Assembly: GCF_020217485.1 (NCBI RefSeq)
Contig: NZ_JAEKMI010000001.1
Coordinates: 227,836-291,835 of the forward strand
Reading direction: 5' to 3'
DNA length: 64,000 nt
DNA from: Mycobacterium sp. WUMAC-067
Lineage (GTDB): Bacteria > Actinomycetota > Actinomycetes > Mycobacteriales > Mycobacteriaceae
The translations under genes and the position numbers were made by a program. This document shows, piece after piece, positions 17,459-26,551 of the stretch (the stretch's first letter is position 1; the number at the start of each line of letters is the position of its first letter). Under the pieces are notes generated by a model that was given only the letters and a program-made list of their open reading frames with translations, ran no database searches and had not been told where the DNA came from.

Positions 17459-18739
17459 TCAGATTTGGCCGGGCACCCCTGGCGCCCTCGACAGCGACGC
17501 CACGGCCAACGCGGCGCACACCCCGAGCATTGCGACAATCACCGTCGCCACCTCCACCACACCGAGGTGGGCATCCACCACCGGTTTGACCACGGCCACC
17601 ACTGCCAGCGCGGGCATGATCAGCCGCACCCACCAGGCCACGACGCTGTCACCGGGAATTCGTGAATTGGCCTCTGCGACGGCGACATACAACACAACCA
17701 GCAATAGCGCCGCCGCGCCGAAAACGACCGCGGCGACCGCGCGAGCCCCGTGCGCGGACAAGACGGCCGCCATCGCCGCGACAAGCACTGCCACCGCCAC
17801 TCGCAGGCCAGTATTCGGCGTTGCCTCACCAGTGGCCGCCAGGCCAACGGCGACGCGCACCACCGCCCACCCCGAAGCCAACGCGGCCGCCGTCGCCAAC
17901 GTGACGCCGGCGACGGCCATCCACATCCAACCGGCATCGGCGTAGAACTCCGGAACAGCCTCGGACAGAAATTTGGCGCTCCACCGCCACGGCCCCGCGA
18001 CACCCTGATGGTCGGCCACCCACAACACCACAGCCGCCCCGGCCATCACCGCGACCGCCAGCGACATCGACCGGCCCGGCCTGCCGATGCGCGCGCCGCG
18101 GACCGTGACGAGCTCGACGCCCACCATCCCCAGACCGAAGCCGACGAGTTGGTCGGACAGCTGGTGCGGCGTTGCGGCCGTACCGATGACGACCGCGTCA
18201 CTGCCCGCGGCGACGCGGGCGGCGACCGCCACGGCGAGGTAGACGCACACGAGCAAACCCGCGACCACGAGCGGCGCCACCACCGAGGCGACGGCCCGGG
18301 TCGACGCCCAGCAGACGACGGCACCGACGACGATCGCGGCCACCAGTGCGCCAACCGGCAACCACGAAACAACCTTGGCGGGGTCGTCACCGGATGAAAC
18401 GTCCACCAGCACAACCGCTCCGAGCGTGATGGCGAACTTGGCCGCCAAGGCGAGGTAGGCAAGCAGCTGAATGGCGCCCGCAGCGAACCCAGCCCTGGGG
18501 CCCAGCGTGGCGCCGATCAATTCGGCGGTACTGCGCGCGTGCGGGGCGTACGCGCGCAGTCGCGTCAAGGCATAGATCACCGGAATCACGATCGCCGCCC
18601 CGAGCAGCGCGCCCAACCCATCCGCCGCCGCAGACGCGATCACGGCCATGCTCAGGCCGGCCGCTCGCCACGTCCCCAGCAGCGGACCCTGCGGCCCAGA
18701 TTCCGGCTGCGCCGGCGGGCGCAACGATTTCTTCGGCAT
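17459..18739 (-). CDS. APC-superfamily amino-acid permease-like transporter
   Basis: 426 residues with about twelve hydrophobic segments and almost no soluble loops. GTWRAAGLSMAVIASAAADGLGALLGAA near residue 22 resembles the substrate-binding first helix of APC permeases. The family takes up amino acids or amines by proton or cation symport. The sequence is highly Ala/Val-rich, so the family call is weaker than the membrane-transport call. No ribosome binding site precedes the ATG at 18739, so translation may be leaderless. Confidence 0.68.
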   Translation of the reverse strand: MPKKSLRPPAQPESGPQGPLLGTWRAAGLSMAVIASAAADGLGALLGAAIVIPVIYALTRLRAYAPHARSTAELIGATLGPRAGFAAGAIQLLAYLALAAKFAITLGAVVLVDVSSGDDPAKVVSWLPVGALVAAIVVGAVVCWASTRAVASVVAPLVVAGLLVCVYLAVAVAARVAAGSDAVVIGTAATPHQLSDQLVGFGLGMVGVELVTVRGARIGRPGRSMSLAVAVMAGAAVVLWVADHQGVAGPWRWSAKFLSEAVPEFYADAGWMWMAVAGVTLATAAALASGWAVVRVAVGLAATGEATPNTGLRVAVAVLVAAMAAVLSAHGARAVAAVVFGAAALLLVVLYVAVAEANSRIPGDSVVAWWVRLIMPALAVVAVVKPVVDAHLGVVEVATVIVAMLGVCAALAVASLSRAPGVPGQI

Positions 18740-18834
18740 TGGCTAAGCATGACGCAGCGCCGCGCAATCGAACACCGAACACCAACGCGTTCCGATACGT
18801 TGGTAGCCCAGGGTCGAGGTAGGTGGGGCTCAAT

Positions 18835-19893
18835 ATGTCTGACACGGTGAAGGTGACCGTCGACCGGGACTCGGTCGCCATGGGCGACGATGTCGACTCC
18901 CATCGCGAGTTCTGGGTCTATCCCGCCTCGGCGACCATCGATGACCTGCTGATCGAGATTTCTACCCACTATGTACCGGGAATCGCCGGGCCGGCCGGGT
19001 GGTGCGTGTTTCTGGACAACGACGACCGATCGCGCCACCGGGAAATCGGCCTCATCTATAGCCGGGATGACCTCGGCCAGCGGGATCACATCTGCAGGTT
19101 GTTGCCCGGAAAAACGACGGTGAGCGATTTGGCAAAACGCGTGGGGTGCCCGGAATTGGGTGTCTATGCGTCCTACCTGACCTTCGACGAAGCGCGACCC
19201 TGGAGTCTCGACGAGGTTGAAGGATGCTCCACGTTCACTGGGTGCCGGCCCACCAAGCTGGAATCCGAGGCCGCCGCCGACGCCAACCGCGACTGGGTGC
19301 TGATGCGCGAGCTGGACCGACTCGCGCGGAGCGTCGCCGGGGCGCGCCGCGACTGGGTTCGGGCCAATCTGCTTGCGGCGCCGCCGCCGTGGATCGACAT
19401 CTTCATCGCACGCAACTTCCACTACCTGACCGAATTGCACTGCCCGGCCAGCATGTCAATAGCCGCAAAGCTCCTCGGCGTCGACGGATCCCGGAGCGAG
19501 GACTTGGCGGCGCTGGCCCATGCCGACGCGCGCCCCAACGTCGTGACGCTCGCGATGGTGCTGGCCGCCTTCGAATGGGGAACCCAACGCGGCACGTGGC
19601 GGGAGGGGGAACGGGCACATTGCAAGGCCTACCTGGAGTTGCTCGCCCATTGCGGCTACCGGCTCTCGCCGATCGAACAGGTCATGGCCGGCCACATCAG
19701 CGTCGAGCAGCTCAAATTCGGCGCGGCAAACGCCGCCAGGCTCGATCGGATCCGCCAACTTCGGGACCAGCAATACCAGCTCCGCATGAGCCGCTACTAC
19801 GCCAAGACCCTCACCGACGAGCAATATCAGGCCGCCATTGGACCCGTGCATGCCGAACTTTCCAGCCTGGGAGAGCTTCCCGGCCCCATGTAG
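18835..19893 (+). CDS. Hypothetical protein, 352 aa
   Basis: I do not recognise this family. The ATG at 18835 is preceded by AGGTGGGG; an in-frame start at 18823 is possible. The N-terminal third (about 1-115) alternates strands and short helices (VKVTVDRDSV, HREFWVYPASATIDDLLIEI, ASYLTFDEARPWSL) and could be a beta-grasp-like fold. The middle and C-terminal parts are helical and rich in Arg and Tyr (RARRDW, HYLTELHCPASMSIAAKLL, RSEDLAALAHADARP, QLRMSRYYAKTLTDEQY). No signal peptide or membrane helix is seen. It is flanked by a divergent permease and a convergent operon, so context gives no function. Confidence 0.72.
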   Translation: MSDTVKVTVDRDSVAMGDDVDSHREFWVYPASATIDDLLIEISTHYVPGIAGPAGWCVFLDNDDRSRHREIGLIYSRDDLGQRDHICRLLPGKTTVSDLAKRVGCPELGVYASYLTFDEARPWSLDEVEGCSTFTGCRPTKLESEAAADANRDWVLMRELDRLARSVAGARRDWVRANLLAAPPPWIDIFIARNFHYLTELHCPASMSIAAKLLGVDGSRSEDLAALAHADARPNVVTLAMVLAAFEWGTQRGTWREGERAHCKAYLELLAHCGYRLSPIEQVMAGHISVEQLKFGAANAARLDRIRQLRDQQYQLRMSRYYAKTLTDEQYQAAIGPVHAELSSLGELPGPM

Positions 19894-19907
19894 GCGATTC
19901 GAAACGG

Positions 19908-20996
19908 TCAGGCGTTGATGACCACACGCCCGTTTTTCGCCCGGGACACGCAGACCAGCATCTCGTCGTCCCCCTCGGCGGCGCTACCCCGCCGATCGAC
20001 CTGTCCGGCAAGCACTTTCACCTTGCAGGTGCCGCAGAAGCCTTGCTGGCAGGAATAGGCCGTCGTCGAGTCGCGGTCGAGCATGACGTCCAGCGCCGAA
20101 CGGTTGGCCGGCACCGTGAGCACCCGCCGCGAACGCGCCAGTTCCAGTTCGAAGGGGACGCCGTCGATCACCGGCGGCGGCCCGAAACGTTCGTAGTGCA
20201 GCGGCGCGCCGGCGTGCTCGTCACGCACGGTGCGCACCGATTCCAGCAGCGCCGTGGGGCCACACACGTAGACGGCGGTCGTCGGGCCGGCGTCGGCGAG
20301 CAGGTCCGCCGCGGTGGGGATCCGGCCGCGCTCGTCGTCGGCCCACACCGTGACCCGGTCCGGCGCGACCGCCACCACTTCGTCGAGCAGCGGCATGTAG
20401 TCCCGGCTGCGCCCGGCATAGACGGCGCGCCAAGCGATTCCGTGCTGCTGCGCGGTCTGGATCATCGGCAGGATGGGCGTCACCCCGATGCCGCCGATCA
20501 CGAACAACACCTCATGCTCGTCGGTGACGAGATAGAACGCGTTGCGGGGCCCTTCGAACTCGAGCGGGTCCCCCACGGTGAAGGTGTCGTGCATCTCGAT
20601 CGAGCCACCGCCGCCGTCGGCAATGCGGCGCACGGCGATGCGATAGTCGGTGCGCCGCCCGGGTGGCCCGCACAGCGAATACTGCCGGCGCCGGCCCGAC
20701 GGGAGCCGAACGTCGATGTGCGCGCCGGGTGTCCAGGACGGCAACAACCCACCGTCCGGGTCGGCCAGCGTCAACGCGACCACATCGGGCGTCAGTTCCT
20801 CACGTTTGGTGACTACCGCGGTGGTGGTCCGCTGCACGGGCTGTACCCGGGAGGGCGTCCACCGCGACGCCGACGCCATGCCCCCGAACAGCGTGCCGAC
20901 CCCGTACAACGCCGTGTACATCCGGTCGCGTTTGCGCCGGCCGTAGAGATCGGCCGGAATGCTGTCCCAAATAGCCCGTGTCACAGCCGTTCTCAC
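19908..20996 (-). CDS. Flavin/[2Fe-2S] oxidoreductase (phthalate dioxygenase reductase or ferredoxin-reductase type)
   Basis: 362 residues from a GTG at 20996 that overlaps the TGA of the preceding hydrolase gene (GTGA), showing translational coupling. The flavin site is RQYSLCGPP near 100. The NAD(P) site is VIGGIGVTPILPM near 170. A C-terminal plant-type [2Fe-2S] ferredoxin domain has Cys residues in YSCQQGFCGTCKVKVLAG near 315-330 and LVCVSRA near 350. Such reductases pass electrons from NAD(P)H to oxygenases or diiron enzymes. It is the last gene of a four-gene operon that includes a protein with diiron-like motifs, its most likely electron acceptor. Confidence 0.88.
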   Translation of the reverse strand: MRTAVTRAIWDSIPADLYGRRKRDRMYTALYGVGTLFGGMASASRWTPSRVQPVQRTTTAVVTKREELTPDVVALTLADPDGGLLPSWTPGAHIDVRLPSGRRRQYSLCGPPGRRTDYRIAVRRIADGGGGSIEMHDTFTVGDPLEFEGPRNAFYLVTDEHEVLFVIGGIGVTPILPMIQTAQQHGIAWRAVYAGRSRDYMPLLDEVVAVAPDRVTVWADDERGRIPTAADLLADAGPTTAVYVCGPTALLESVRTVRDEHAGAPLHYERFGPPPVIDGVPFELELARSRRVLTVPANRSALDVMLDRDSTTAYSCQQGFCGTCKVKVLAGQVDRRGSAAEGDDEMLVCVSRAKNGRVVINA

Positions 20997-21916
20997 GCCT
21001 GCCCCATTTCGCGGCGGCCCGCACTCTCCGACGTCAGGTTGACCCACTCGCCGGTGAACCCGGCGATGACGTCGGGATGGGAGGTGACCACCCAATGGCC
21101 ACCCTCGATCGGGACGATCCTGCCGCGGTCGGGAATAGAGCCGGTAAACCGTTGCAGGGCGGGCGATACGAAATAGTCCCGCCGCGCGACGAGCACCTGC
21201 ACCGGCACCCGGGTCTGCGGCAACTGCCGCACCGGGACGAAGAACGGCGCCGGCATGTTCGCCCGGTACAGGTTCAGCCCGTTGAGGTAGTCCTCGATCG
21301 AGCGGGTCGTGGCCGCGCGTTGCCGATCGCTGCTGCGCCCGCGGCCGATACGTTCCACCGCGGCAAAGACTTTCACGGTCGCCCGCGACCGGATCGCCAG
21401 CTCCGGCACACCCGGGCACAGGAAGAACCAGATGTAGGAGGAGGCCAGGGCCTGCTTGACGACGTCGAAAACGGCGCGCGGTGTGCGCGGAGACCGCAGG
21501 AACCTGCCCGCATAGTTCAGGTGCGGCCCGGAGATCGACGTGAACGAGGCGACCTTGGCCATCACCGAGTCGTCGGTGACCGCCGCCCAGCCCTGGATCG
21601 AACCCCAGTCGTGGGCCAACAGGTGAACCTGGCCCACCCCGAGACTGTCGATCACCGCGCCGACATCGGAAACCAGCTGCGGCAGAACGTAACCCGATCG
21701 CCCCGTCGGCCTCGACGATTCGCCGGACCCGCGCACGTCATAGGCCACCACGTTGAACCGGTCGGCGAGTTCGTGTGCGACGCCGTCCCACACGCGGTGG
21801 TTATCCGGGTAGCCGTGGATCGCCAGAACGGTGGGCCGCCGCGGGTCGATCTCGGTATAGGCGTGGACCGCCAAGGAAACCCCGTCGGAGGCGATCACGG
21901 TGCTGGACTGAGTCAT
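20993..21916 (-). CDS. Alpha/beta hydrolase, epoxide-hydrolase-like (Asp nucleophile)
   Basis: 307 residues from the ATG at 21916 with CGGGAG upstream; the longer open frame to 22360 overlaps the preceding gene and is not used. The oxyanion motif AIHGYPDNHRVW is near 36. The nucleophile elbow LLAHDWGSIQGW has Asp rather than Ser near 106, and the catalytic His is in EGGHWVVTSHPD near 275. Asp nucleophiles mark epoxide hydrolases and haloalkane dehalogenases; the sequence recalls the hydrolase half of mycobacterial EphD. It sits 17 bp after the PF10118-type gene and overlaps the reductase gene, so it should act in the same lipid pathway. Confidence 0.85.
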   Translation of the reverse strand: MTQSSTVIASDGVSLAVHAYTEIDPRRPTVLAIHGYPDNHRVWDGVAHELADRFNVVAYDVRGSGESSRPTGRSGYVLPQLVSDVGAVIDSLGVGQVHLLAHDWGSIQGWAAVTDDSVMAKVASFTSISGPHLNYAGRFLRSPRTPRAVFDVVKQALASSYIWFFLCPGVPELAIRSRATVKVFAAVERIGRGRSSDRQRAATTRSIEDYLNGLNLYRANMPAPFFVPVRQLPQTRVPVQVLVARRDYFVSPALQRFTGSIPDRGRIVPIEGGHWVVTSHPDVIAGFTGEWVNLTSESAGRREMGQA

Positions 21917-21933
21917 CCCGAACGCTCCCGTAT

Positions 21934-22851
21934 TCAGTGCGACGCTCGGGCGGCGGGCGAGCGGGCCAAATAGTCGACCGCGCGTCCCACCCCGCCCAGC
22001 TGGGACGGATGGAAACTCGGCGTGTAATAGGCGCCGATGACCCGCAGGAACTGGAATGGCCCCGGCACCAAGCCCCTTCGGGCCGCGCGGAAATAGTCGC
22101 GCCAGCGCGGTTTGGTCCCCGGCGGCAGATAGGGGTCGACCGAATACATGAATCGCACGCCGCGGATGAACAGCCACAGCAGCGCGGGCGTCACCAGCAG
22201 CTGGGTGCGCACCTGCCGCCAGTACCCGGCGCGCAGATGCTTCATGGTGTCGAACGCGACGGCCTTGTGCTCGACCTCCTCCGCGCCGTGCCAGCGCAGC
22301 AAGTCCAGCATCACCGGATCGGTGCCCAGGGCGTCGTGCTGGGGGGTATCCAGGATCCACTCGCCCAGGATCGCGGTGTAGTGCTCGAGCGCCGCCACCA
22401 TCGAGACCCGTTCGAGCAACCAGCTCTGCCGCCGGCGCCGGCTCCAGTGCGGGCGGTCACCGATGAGTTGGCCGAACAGCCAACGCATCTGGTCGGTGAA
22501 CGGTGTGACGTCGATGTCGTTGGCCGCGAAGTGCCCGAGCACCCCGGCGTGCGCCTGCGAATGCATGGCCTCCTGGCTGACGAATCCCTGCACGTCGCGC
22601 CGCAATTGATCGTCTTTGATCAGCGGCAGGGTGTCCTTGAACGCGTCGACGATGAACTCCTCACCCGCCGGCAGCAGCAGGTGCAGCACGTTGCAGAAGT
22701 GGGTGGTGAAGGGCTCGTTCGGCACGTAATAGAACGGGAGCGTCGACCAATCGAAGTCGACGTCACGCGCCTGCAGGACGATGCGCTCGTGATCGAGCGA
22801 GGCGTCATGCGGGCCCGCCGCCTTGTCGTCGACGGTGAACATCGTTGCCAT
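21934..22851 (-). CDS. PF10118-type metal-dependent protein, probable ferritin-like diiron enzyme
   Basis: 305 residues, ATG at 22851 with GGAAAGGG upstream, 11 bp after the FAAL-reductase stop. Candidate metal ligands are arranged as in ferritin-like diiron proteins: VSQEAMHSQAH (ExxH) near 92, ALEHYTAILGEW near 150-160 and WHGAEEVEHKAVAFD (EExEH) near 190. The family is annotated as metal-dependent hydrolase (COG3687), but this ligand pattern and the operon's own flavin/[2Fe-2S] reductase argue for an oxygen-using oxidase, hydroxylase or aldehyde-deformylating role. A hydrophobic patch near 225-240 may bind membrane or lipid. Substrate unknown; probably the aldehyde or alcohol made by the upstream enzyme. 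Confidence 0.78.
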   Translation of the reverse strand: MATMFTVDDKAAGPHDASLDHERIVLQARDVDFDWSTLPFYYVPNEPFTTHFCNVLHLLLPAGEEFIVDAFKDTLPLIKDDQLRRDVQGFVSQEAMHSQAHAGVLGHFAANDIDVTPFTDQMRWLFGQLIGDRPHWSRRRRQSWLLERVSMVAALEHYTAILGEWILDTPQHDALGTDPVMLDLLRWHGAEEVEHKAVAFDTMKHLRAGYWRQVRTQLLVTPALLWLFIRGVRFMYSVDPYLPPGTKPRWRDYFRAARRGLVPGPFQFLRVIGAYYTPSFHPSQLGGVGRAVDYLARSPAARASH

Positions 22852-22862
22852 CCCTTTCCGTG

Positions 22863-25800
22863 CTAGGCGCTGCGTTGCGCCTCATCCTCTACCTCAGTGA
22901 TCAGACGCTCGCTGCGCAAGAACCGGACGAGGTAATCGACCGTCTCGGTCAGGGCCGGCTCGCGCAGGCGGACCGTGGCGAGCCCCCGCCGGTGCCGGTA
23001 CTGGGTGTTGTCGTAGCGCTTGTCGCGCATCGCCGCGATCTTGCCCGCCGACCGCGTGAGGAAGTCAACCAGCGGATACATCTGGTCGTTCGGCGTGCAG
23101 CGGCGGTCCAGCTGCTCGGCGAACGACGGAATGTCGTGGTAGTCAAAGCGATACCCGTAGCGTTCGGACAGGATCCGGGTGATGTCGGTCAGGTTGTAGT
23201 AGTCGTCGGCCGTCATATTGAAAACACTGCCCGACTCGTCCGGGAGATCCATCAGCGCGACGATGTGGTCCGCGATCAGGTCCGCCGGCAGCAGGCTGAT
23301 CTGGTTGAGCGCGTTGACGGCCAGGCCGTGCTCGATCATGAACGCCGTGAGGCGCACCAAGATGTCGTCCTGGCTGCCGAAGCCCGCCCGGGTCGGAGAG
23401 ATCAGCGAGGGCCGGTAGATGCGGACGTCGAGCCCTTTGCGCTGCGCGGCCAGCGCCAGCTGCTCGCCGACCCACTTGGTTTGCGAGTAGCCGAAGTCCA
23501 GCCCGGCCATCTTCTCGTTCGCGTCCCACTCCCCGACCACCGGCTCGGTGCTCCAGCCGTAGATGAAGGTGCTCGAGACCAGGTGGAAAGTCTTGCGGTG
23601 GGCGGTCATCGCCAGCCGCAACAGCTCGCGGGTGCCCTCCACGTTGGCGGGCCGCAGGGCGTCGTAGGTCCGCACGTAGTTGACCAGGGCGCCGTTGTGC
23701 ACGACGGCGTCGACGTCCTCGGCGAGTTGCTGGAAGGCCGCCTCCCCGATGCCCAGCGCGGGCTCGGCGAGATCGCCACAGATCACCCGCACCCGCGCCC
23801 GGACCTCGGCCTCCAGCGCCGGCGTCCAGAGCTGAGCGCGGCGCAGCGACGCGACGATGCGGTCCAAGCCGTGCGCCGCGTCCGTGGCGCGCACCAGTGC
23901 GTGCACCTTGTAGGACGTCCTGCCGAGCAGGCTGCCCACCAGGAACGGCCCCAGGAACCCGGTCGCGCCGGTCAGCAGGATGTCGGTGGGCGCACCCGCC
24001 CGCGCCGGTGCCGGCTCCGGCAGCGGCAGGGCGGCGTCGGCGCGCATCTGGGCGGTCTCGTATGCCTCGTAGTCGGCGGAGATCTGGTCCAGCGCCCGGC
24101 GCAGGGCGTCCAGCGGCTGCCCGGATCCCTCCCCGAATTGCCGCATCAGCCCGAAGAATTCGGCCACCGTCAGCCGCTGCAGCAGGCGCGTGTTGACCTC
24201 TTCGGCGAGCTCGCCCGCGCCGTGCTCCTCCAGCACGGCCTGCAGGTCGGTGCGCAGTTCGGCCAGCGCCAGCGAATCGATGCCGAGGTCGGCGAACGAG
24301 CAGTCCTCGTCGCCGGTGAGGTCGTAGCTCTCGATGAGATTGCGGAACCGCTCCAGCGGGCCCGCACCGACCTCCAGACCCTCGTGGGCCCGGGTGACCG
24401 CCGGGTTGACCCAACTAGTGAACGCGGGCAGCGTGCCGTCCAGCCACAGCTGGCGGGTCCGCGCGCGCCGGATCTTGCCCGAGGTGGTCTTGGGGATGCT
24501 GCGCGGCGGCGCGAACACGATGGTGTGCGGATCGACGTGGCAGTGCCGCCGGATGGCGCGGGCCAGGGCCTTCGCGTCGGGCAGGTTGTGCTCGTCTCGC
24601 ACCTCGGCGACCACGACCAACGCCTCCTGCTCGTCGCGCTCGACCGACAGCGCGGCGACGCACCCGCTGCGGACGTGCGCGTCCGAGCGTTCGACGATGG
24701 CTTCGATGTCGGAGGGGTAGCAGTTGACACCGCGCACGATGATCAGATCCTTGCTGCGGCCGCAGACGAACAGCTCGCCCTCGTAGAGGAAGCCGAGATC
24801 GCCGGTGCGCAGGTAGGTGTGTTCGTCATCGCCGGCTATGCGGGCGCCGAACATCTCCGCGGTGAGCTCCGGGCGGTTCCAGTAGCCGCCGCCCTTGGAG
24901 GGCCCGTCCAGCCAGACTTCGCCGACCCGGCCCTCGCCCAGCGCCTTTCGCGATTCGGGTTCGACGATGCGAACCAGCGTGTCGTCGATGGGCTTGCCGC
25001 AGCTGACCAACGGCACCTGATTGCTGTTCTCCGGCAACGCCTTTTCGACCCGCGCGACATTCTTTTCCAGCCCCCGCTTGTTCACCGCGATGGTCTGGCG
25101 CCCCCGGATCGACACGATCAGCGTGGACTCGGCCATGCCGTAAGCGCCCGTCAGCGCTTCGGGCCGCAGGCCATAGTCGGCGAACCGCTGCCGGAATTGG
25201 TCGAAGGTGTTGGCCCGCAACGGTTCCGCCCCCACGACGATGCACTCGAGGCTGCTCAGGTCGACACCGGCGAGCTCGGCGGCGGGCAGCTTGTCCTCAC
25301 GCAGGCAGTATTCGAGCGCGAAGTTCGGTCCCGGCGTGTGTGTGGCGCGGACGTCGCTGATGAGCCGAAGCCACGACGAGGGCCGTGCGAGGAAGTCCAA
25401 CGGCGACATCGCATGGGTGGACCCACCCAGCAGCAGGATGAACATGTAGGCTGAGATCAGGCCCATGTCGTGATGCTGCGGAAGCCACGAGGCCAGCACC
25501 ACGTCGCCGGTGAAGGCGGACCCGTTGGCAATCACGTTGGCGTGGCTGACGATGACGCCCTTGGGGTCGTTCGTCGAGCCCGACGTGTATTGCAGGAAGA
25601 GCACGTCCCCCGGGGTGTCCGCCACCGGGGCGCCGCCGAACTCTTGGGCACCGTCGGTGGCGAACCAGGGCAGCTCGGGCAGGGCGGCGTCGGACCAGCC
25701 CTGCCCACCGTGCCGCTGGCCGAGCAGCAGCCGGAAGTCGTACTCGAACTGCTTCGTCGACAGCACGGCCCTGGCGCCGCAATCCCGCGCGATGAAGCTG

Positions 25801-26111
25801 AGCTTGGCCAGCCCGGAATCGAACGACATGGGCAGCGGAGGGCTGACCGGAACGGCGATCACCCCGATGCGCGCGCAGGCATACAGCGCCGCGATCATCT
25901 CCAGGCCGGGGGGGTAGACGAGCAACGCCCGCTCACCCGCCTTGAGGCCGGCCTCTTTGGAGAGGTAGGCGGCCAGCTCGCGGGTACGGTCGGCGAAGCC
26001 CTGATAGGTGTAGTGCTCGAGTTCGCGCCCGTCGACGTCGACGAAGCGGAAAAGGGTCTGGTCCGGCTTCAGCGCTTCCCACTTGTGCAGGTAATCGATC
26101 AGCGTCTCCAT
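22863..26111 (-). CDS. FAAL-ACP-thioester reductase (fatty acyl-AMP ligase fused to carrier and R domain)
   Basis: 1082 residues from METLIDYLHKWE at 26111, the natural start of the adenylation fold; the frame continues open to 26237. The fatty acyl-AMP ligase domain (about 1-590) has YTSGSTNDPKGV near 175, the FAAL-type ASWLPQHHDMGLI near 207, YGMAEST near 325 and VRGVNCYPSDIE. An acyl carrier domain carries the phosphopantetheine serine in FADLGIDSLALAEL near 630. An extended-SDR thioester reductase has [10 protein letters not shown] near 720 and YSQTK near 870. It should activate a fatty acid, load it on its own carrier and release it by NAD(P)H reduction as an aldehyde or alcohol. It heads an operon with a diiron-like protein, an epoxide-hydrolase-like enzyme and a reductase. 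Confidence 0.9.
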   Translation of the reverse strand: METLIDYLHKWEALKPDQTLFRFVDVDGRELEHYTYQGFADRTRELAAYLSKEAGLKAGERALLVYPPGLEMIAALYACARIGVIAVPVSPPLPMSFDSGLAKLSFIARDCGARAVLSTKQFEYDFRLLLGQRHGGQGWSDAALPELPWFATDGAQEFGGAPVADTPGDVLFLQYTSGSTNDPKGVIVSHANVIANGSAFTGDVVLASWLPQHHDMGLISAYMFILLLGGSTHAMSPLDFLARPSSWLRLISDVRATHTPGPNFALEYCLREDKLPAAELAGVDLSSLECIVVGAEPLRANTFDQFRQRFADYGLRPEALTGAYGMAESTLIVSIRGRQTIAVNKRGLEKNVARVEKALPENSNQVPLVSCGKPIDDTLVRIVEPESRKALGEGRVGEVWLDGPSKGGGYWNRPELTAEMFGARIAGDDEHTYLRTGDLGFLYEGELFVCGRSKDLIIVRGVNCYPSDIEAIVERSDAHVRSGCVAALSVERDEQEALVVVAEVRDEHNLPDAKALARAIRRHCHVDPHTIVFAPPRSIPKTTSGKIRRARTRQLWLDGTLPAFTSWVNPAVTRAHEGLEVGAGPLERFRNLIESYDLTGDEDCSFADLGIDSLALAELRTDLQAVLEEHGAGELAEEVNTRLLQRLTVAEFFGLMRQFGEGSGQPLDALRRALDQISADYEAYETAQMRADAALPLPEPAPARAGAPTDILLTGATGFLGPFLVGSLLGRTSYKVHALVRATDAAHGLDRIVASLRRAQLWTPALEAEVRARVRVICGDLAEPALGIGEAAFQQLAEDVDAVVHNGALVNYVRTYDALRPANVEGTRELLRLAMTAHRKTFHLVSSTFIYGWSTEPVVGEWDANEKMAGLDFGYSQTKWVGEQLALAAQRKGLDVRIYRPSLISPTRAGFGSQDDILVRLTAFMIEHGLAVNALNQISLLPADLIADHIVALMDLPDESGSVFNMTADDYYNLTDITRILSERYGYRFDYHDIPSFAEQLDRRCTPNDQMYPLVDFLTRSAGKIAAMRDKRYDNTQYRHRRGLATVRLREPALTETVDYLVRFLRSERLITEVEDEAQRSA

Positions 26112-26551
26112 CGTAGGAGCGACCCCCTTCCGGTTCGGGCTGAGCCCGGGAACGACTTCCGTCATGAATATAAAACCAATGTAGCGCCGCCGACCGGTGA
26201 AGAGCAAAACATTCAGCGCCATTAATGGGCTATGCACAACACATTCACAGCTCTGGCTTAAGCGGCGAAATTAATTCCGCAAATGCTGATCTGCGACGAT
26301 ACGGACTTCAGTATCTCAGTGGTCAGCGACCTGGCGTTATTGCCCGAACAGGCTCCTCAGATACTGACCTACGGATGTACTAATTCGCGTAATTCAGATG
26401 CCTATAGTGCGGGCCGTAATAGTCTTTCATCCGCTTGGCCGAGGCGTCAATTCGCAAAGCCATAAAGCATTTCCGGGGTCGGATTTACCGGGCCTTTTAC
26501 GCGCGCCGCACGGTGTCGGAACCGGATTGCGGAACTATGACGTGGCGTGCG
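26112..26551. promoter_or_regulatory. AT-rich intergenic region upstream of the FAAL-reductase operon
   Basis: 440 bp without a convincing gene. From about 26160 to 26480 the composition is clearly more AT-rich than the rest of the window, unlike the coding DNA on either side. An inverted repeat, TCAGTATCT at 26308-26316 and AGATACTGA at 26359-26367 (9-bp arms, 42-bp spacing), is present. It should hold the promoter of the minus-strand lipid operon and possibly binding sites for a regulator or nucleoid protein. A 60-codon plus-strand frame at 26283-26465 has no ribosome binding site and is not called. Confidence 0.5.

Noticed and set aside
20997..21419. N-terminal extension of the flavin/[2Fe-2S] reductase frame into the hydrolase gene
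   Set aside because: The hydrolase reading frame there has catalytic motifs, and the GTGA overlap gives a natural coupled start at 20996.
26283..26465. 60-codon plus-strand frame in the AT-rich gap
   Set aside because: No ribosome binding site, no recognisable protein features, and composition matches the noncoding AT-rich surroundings.
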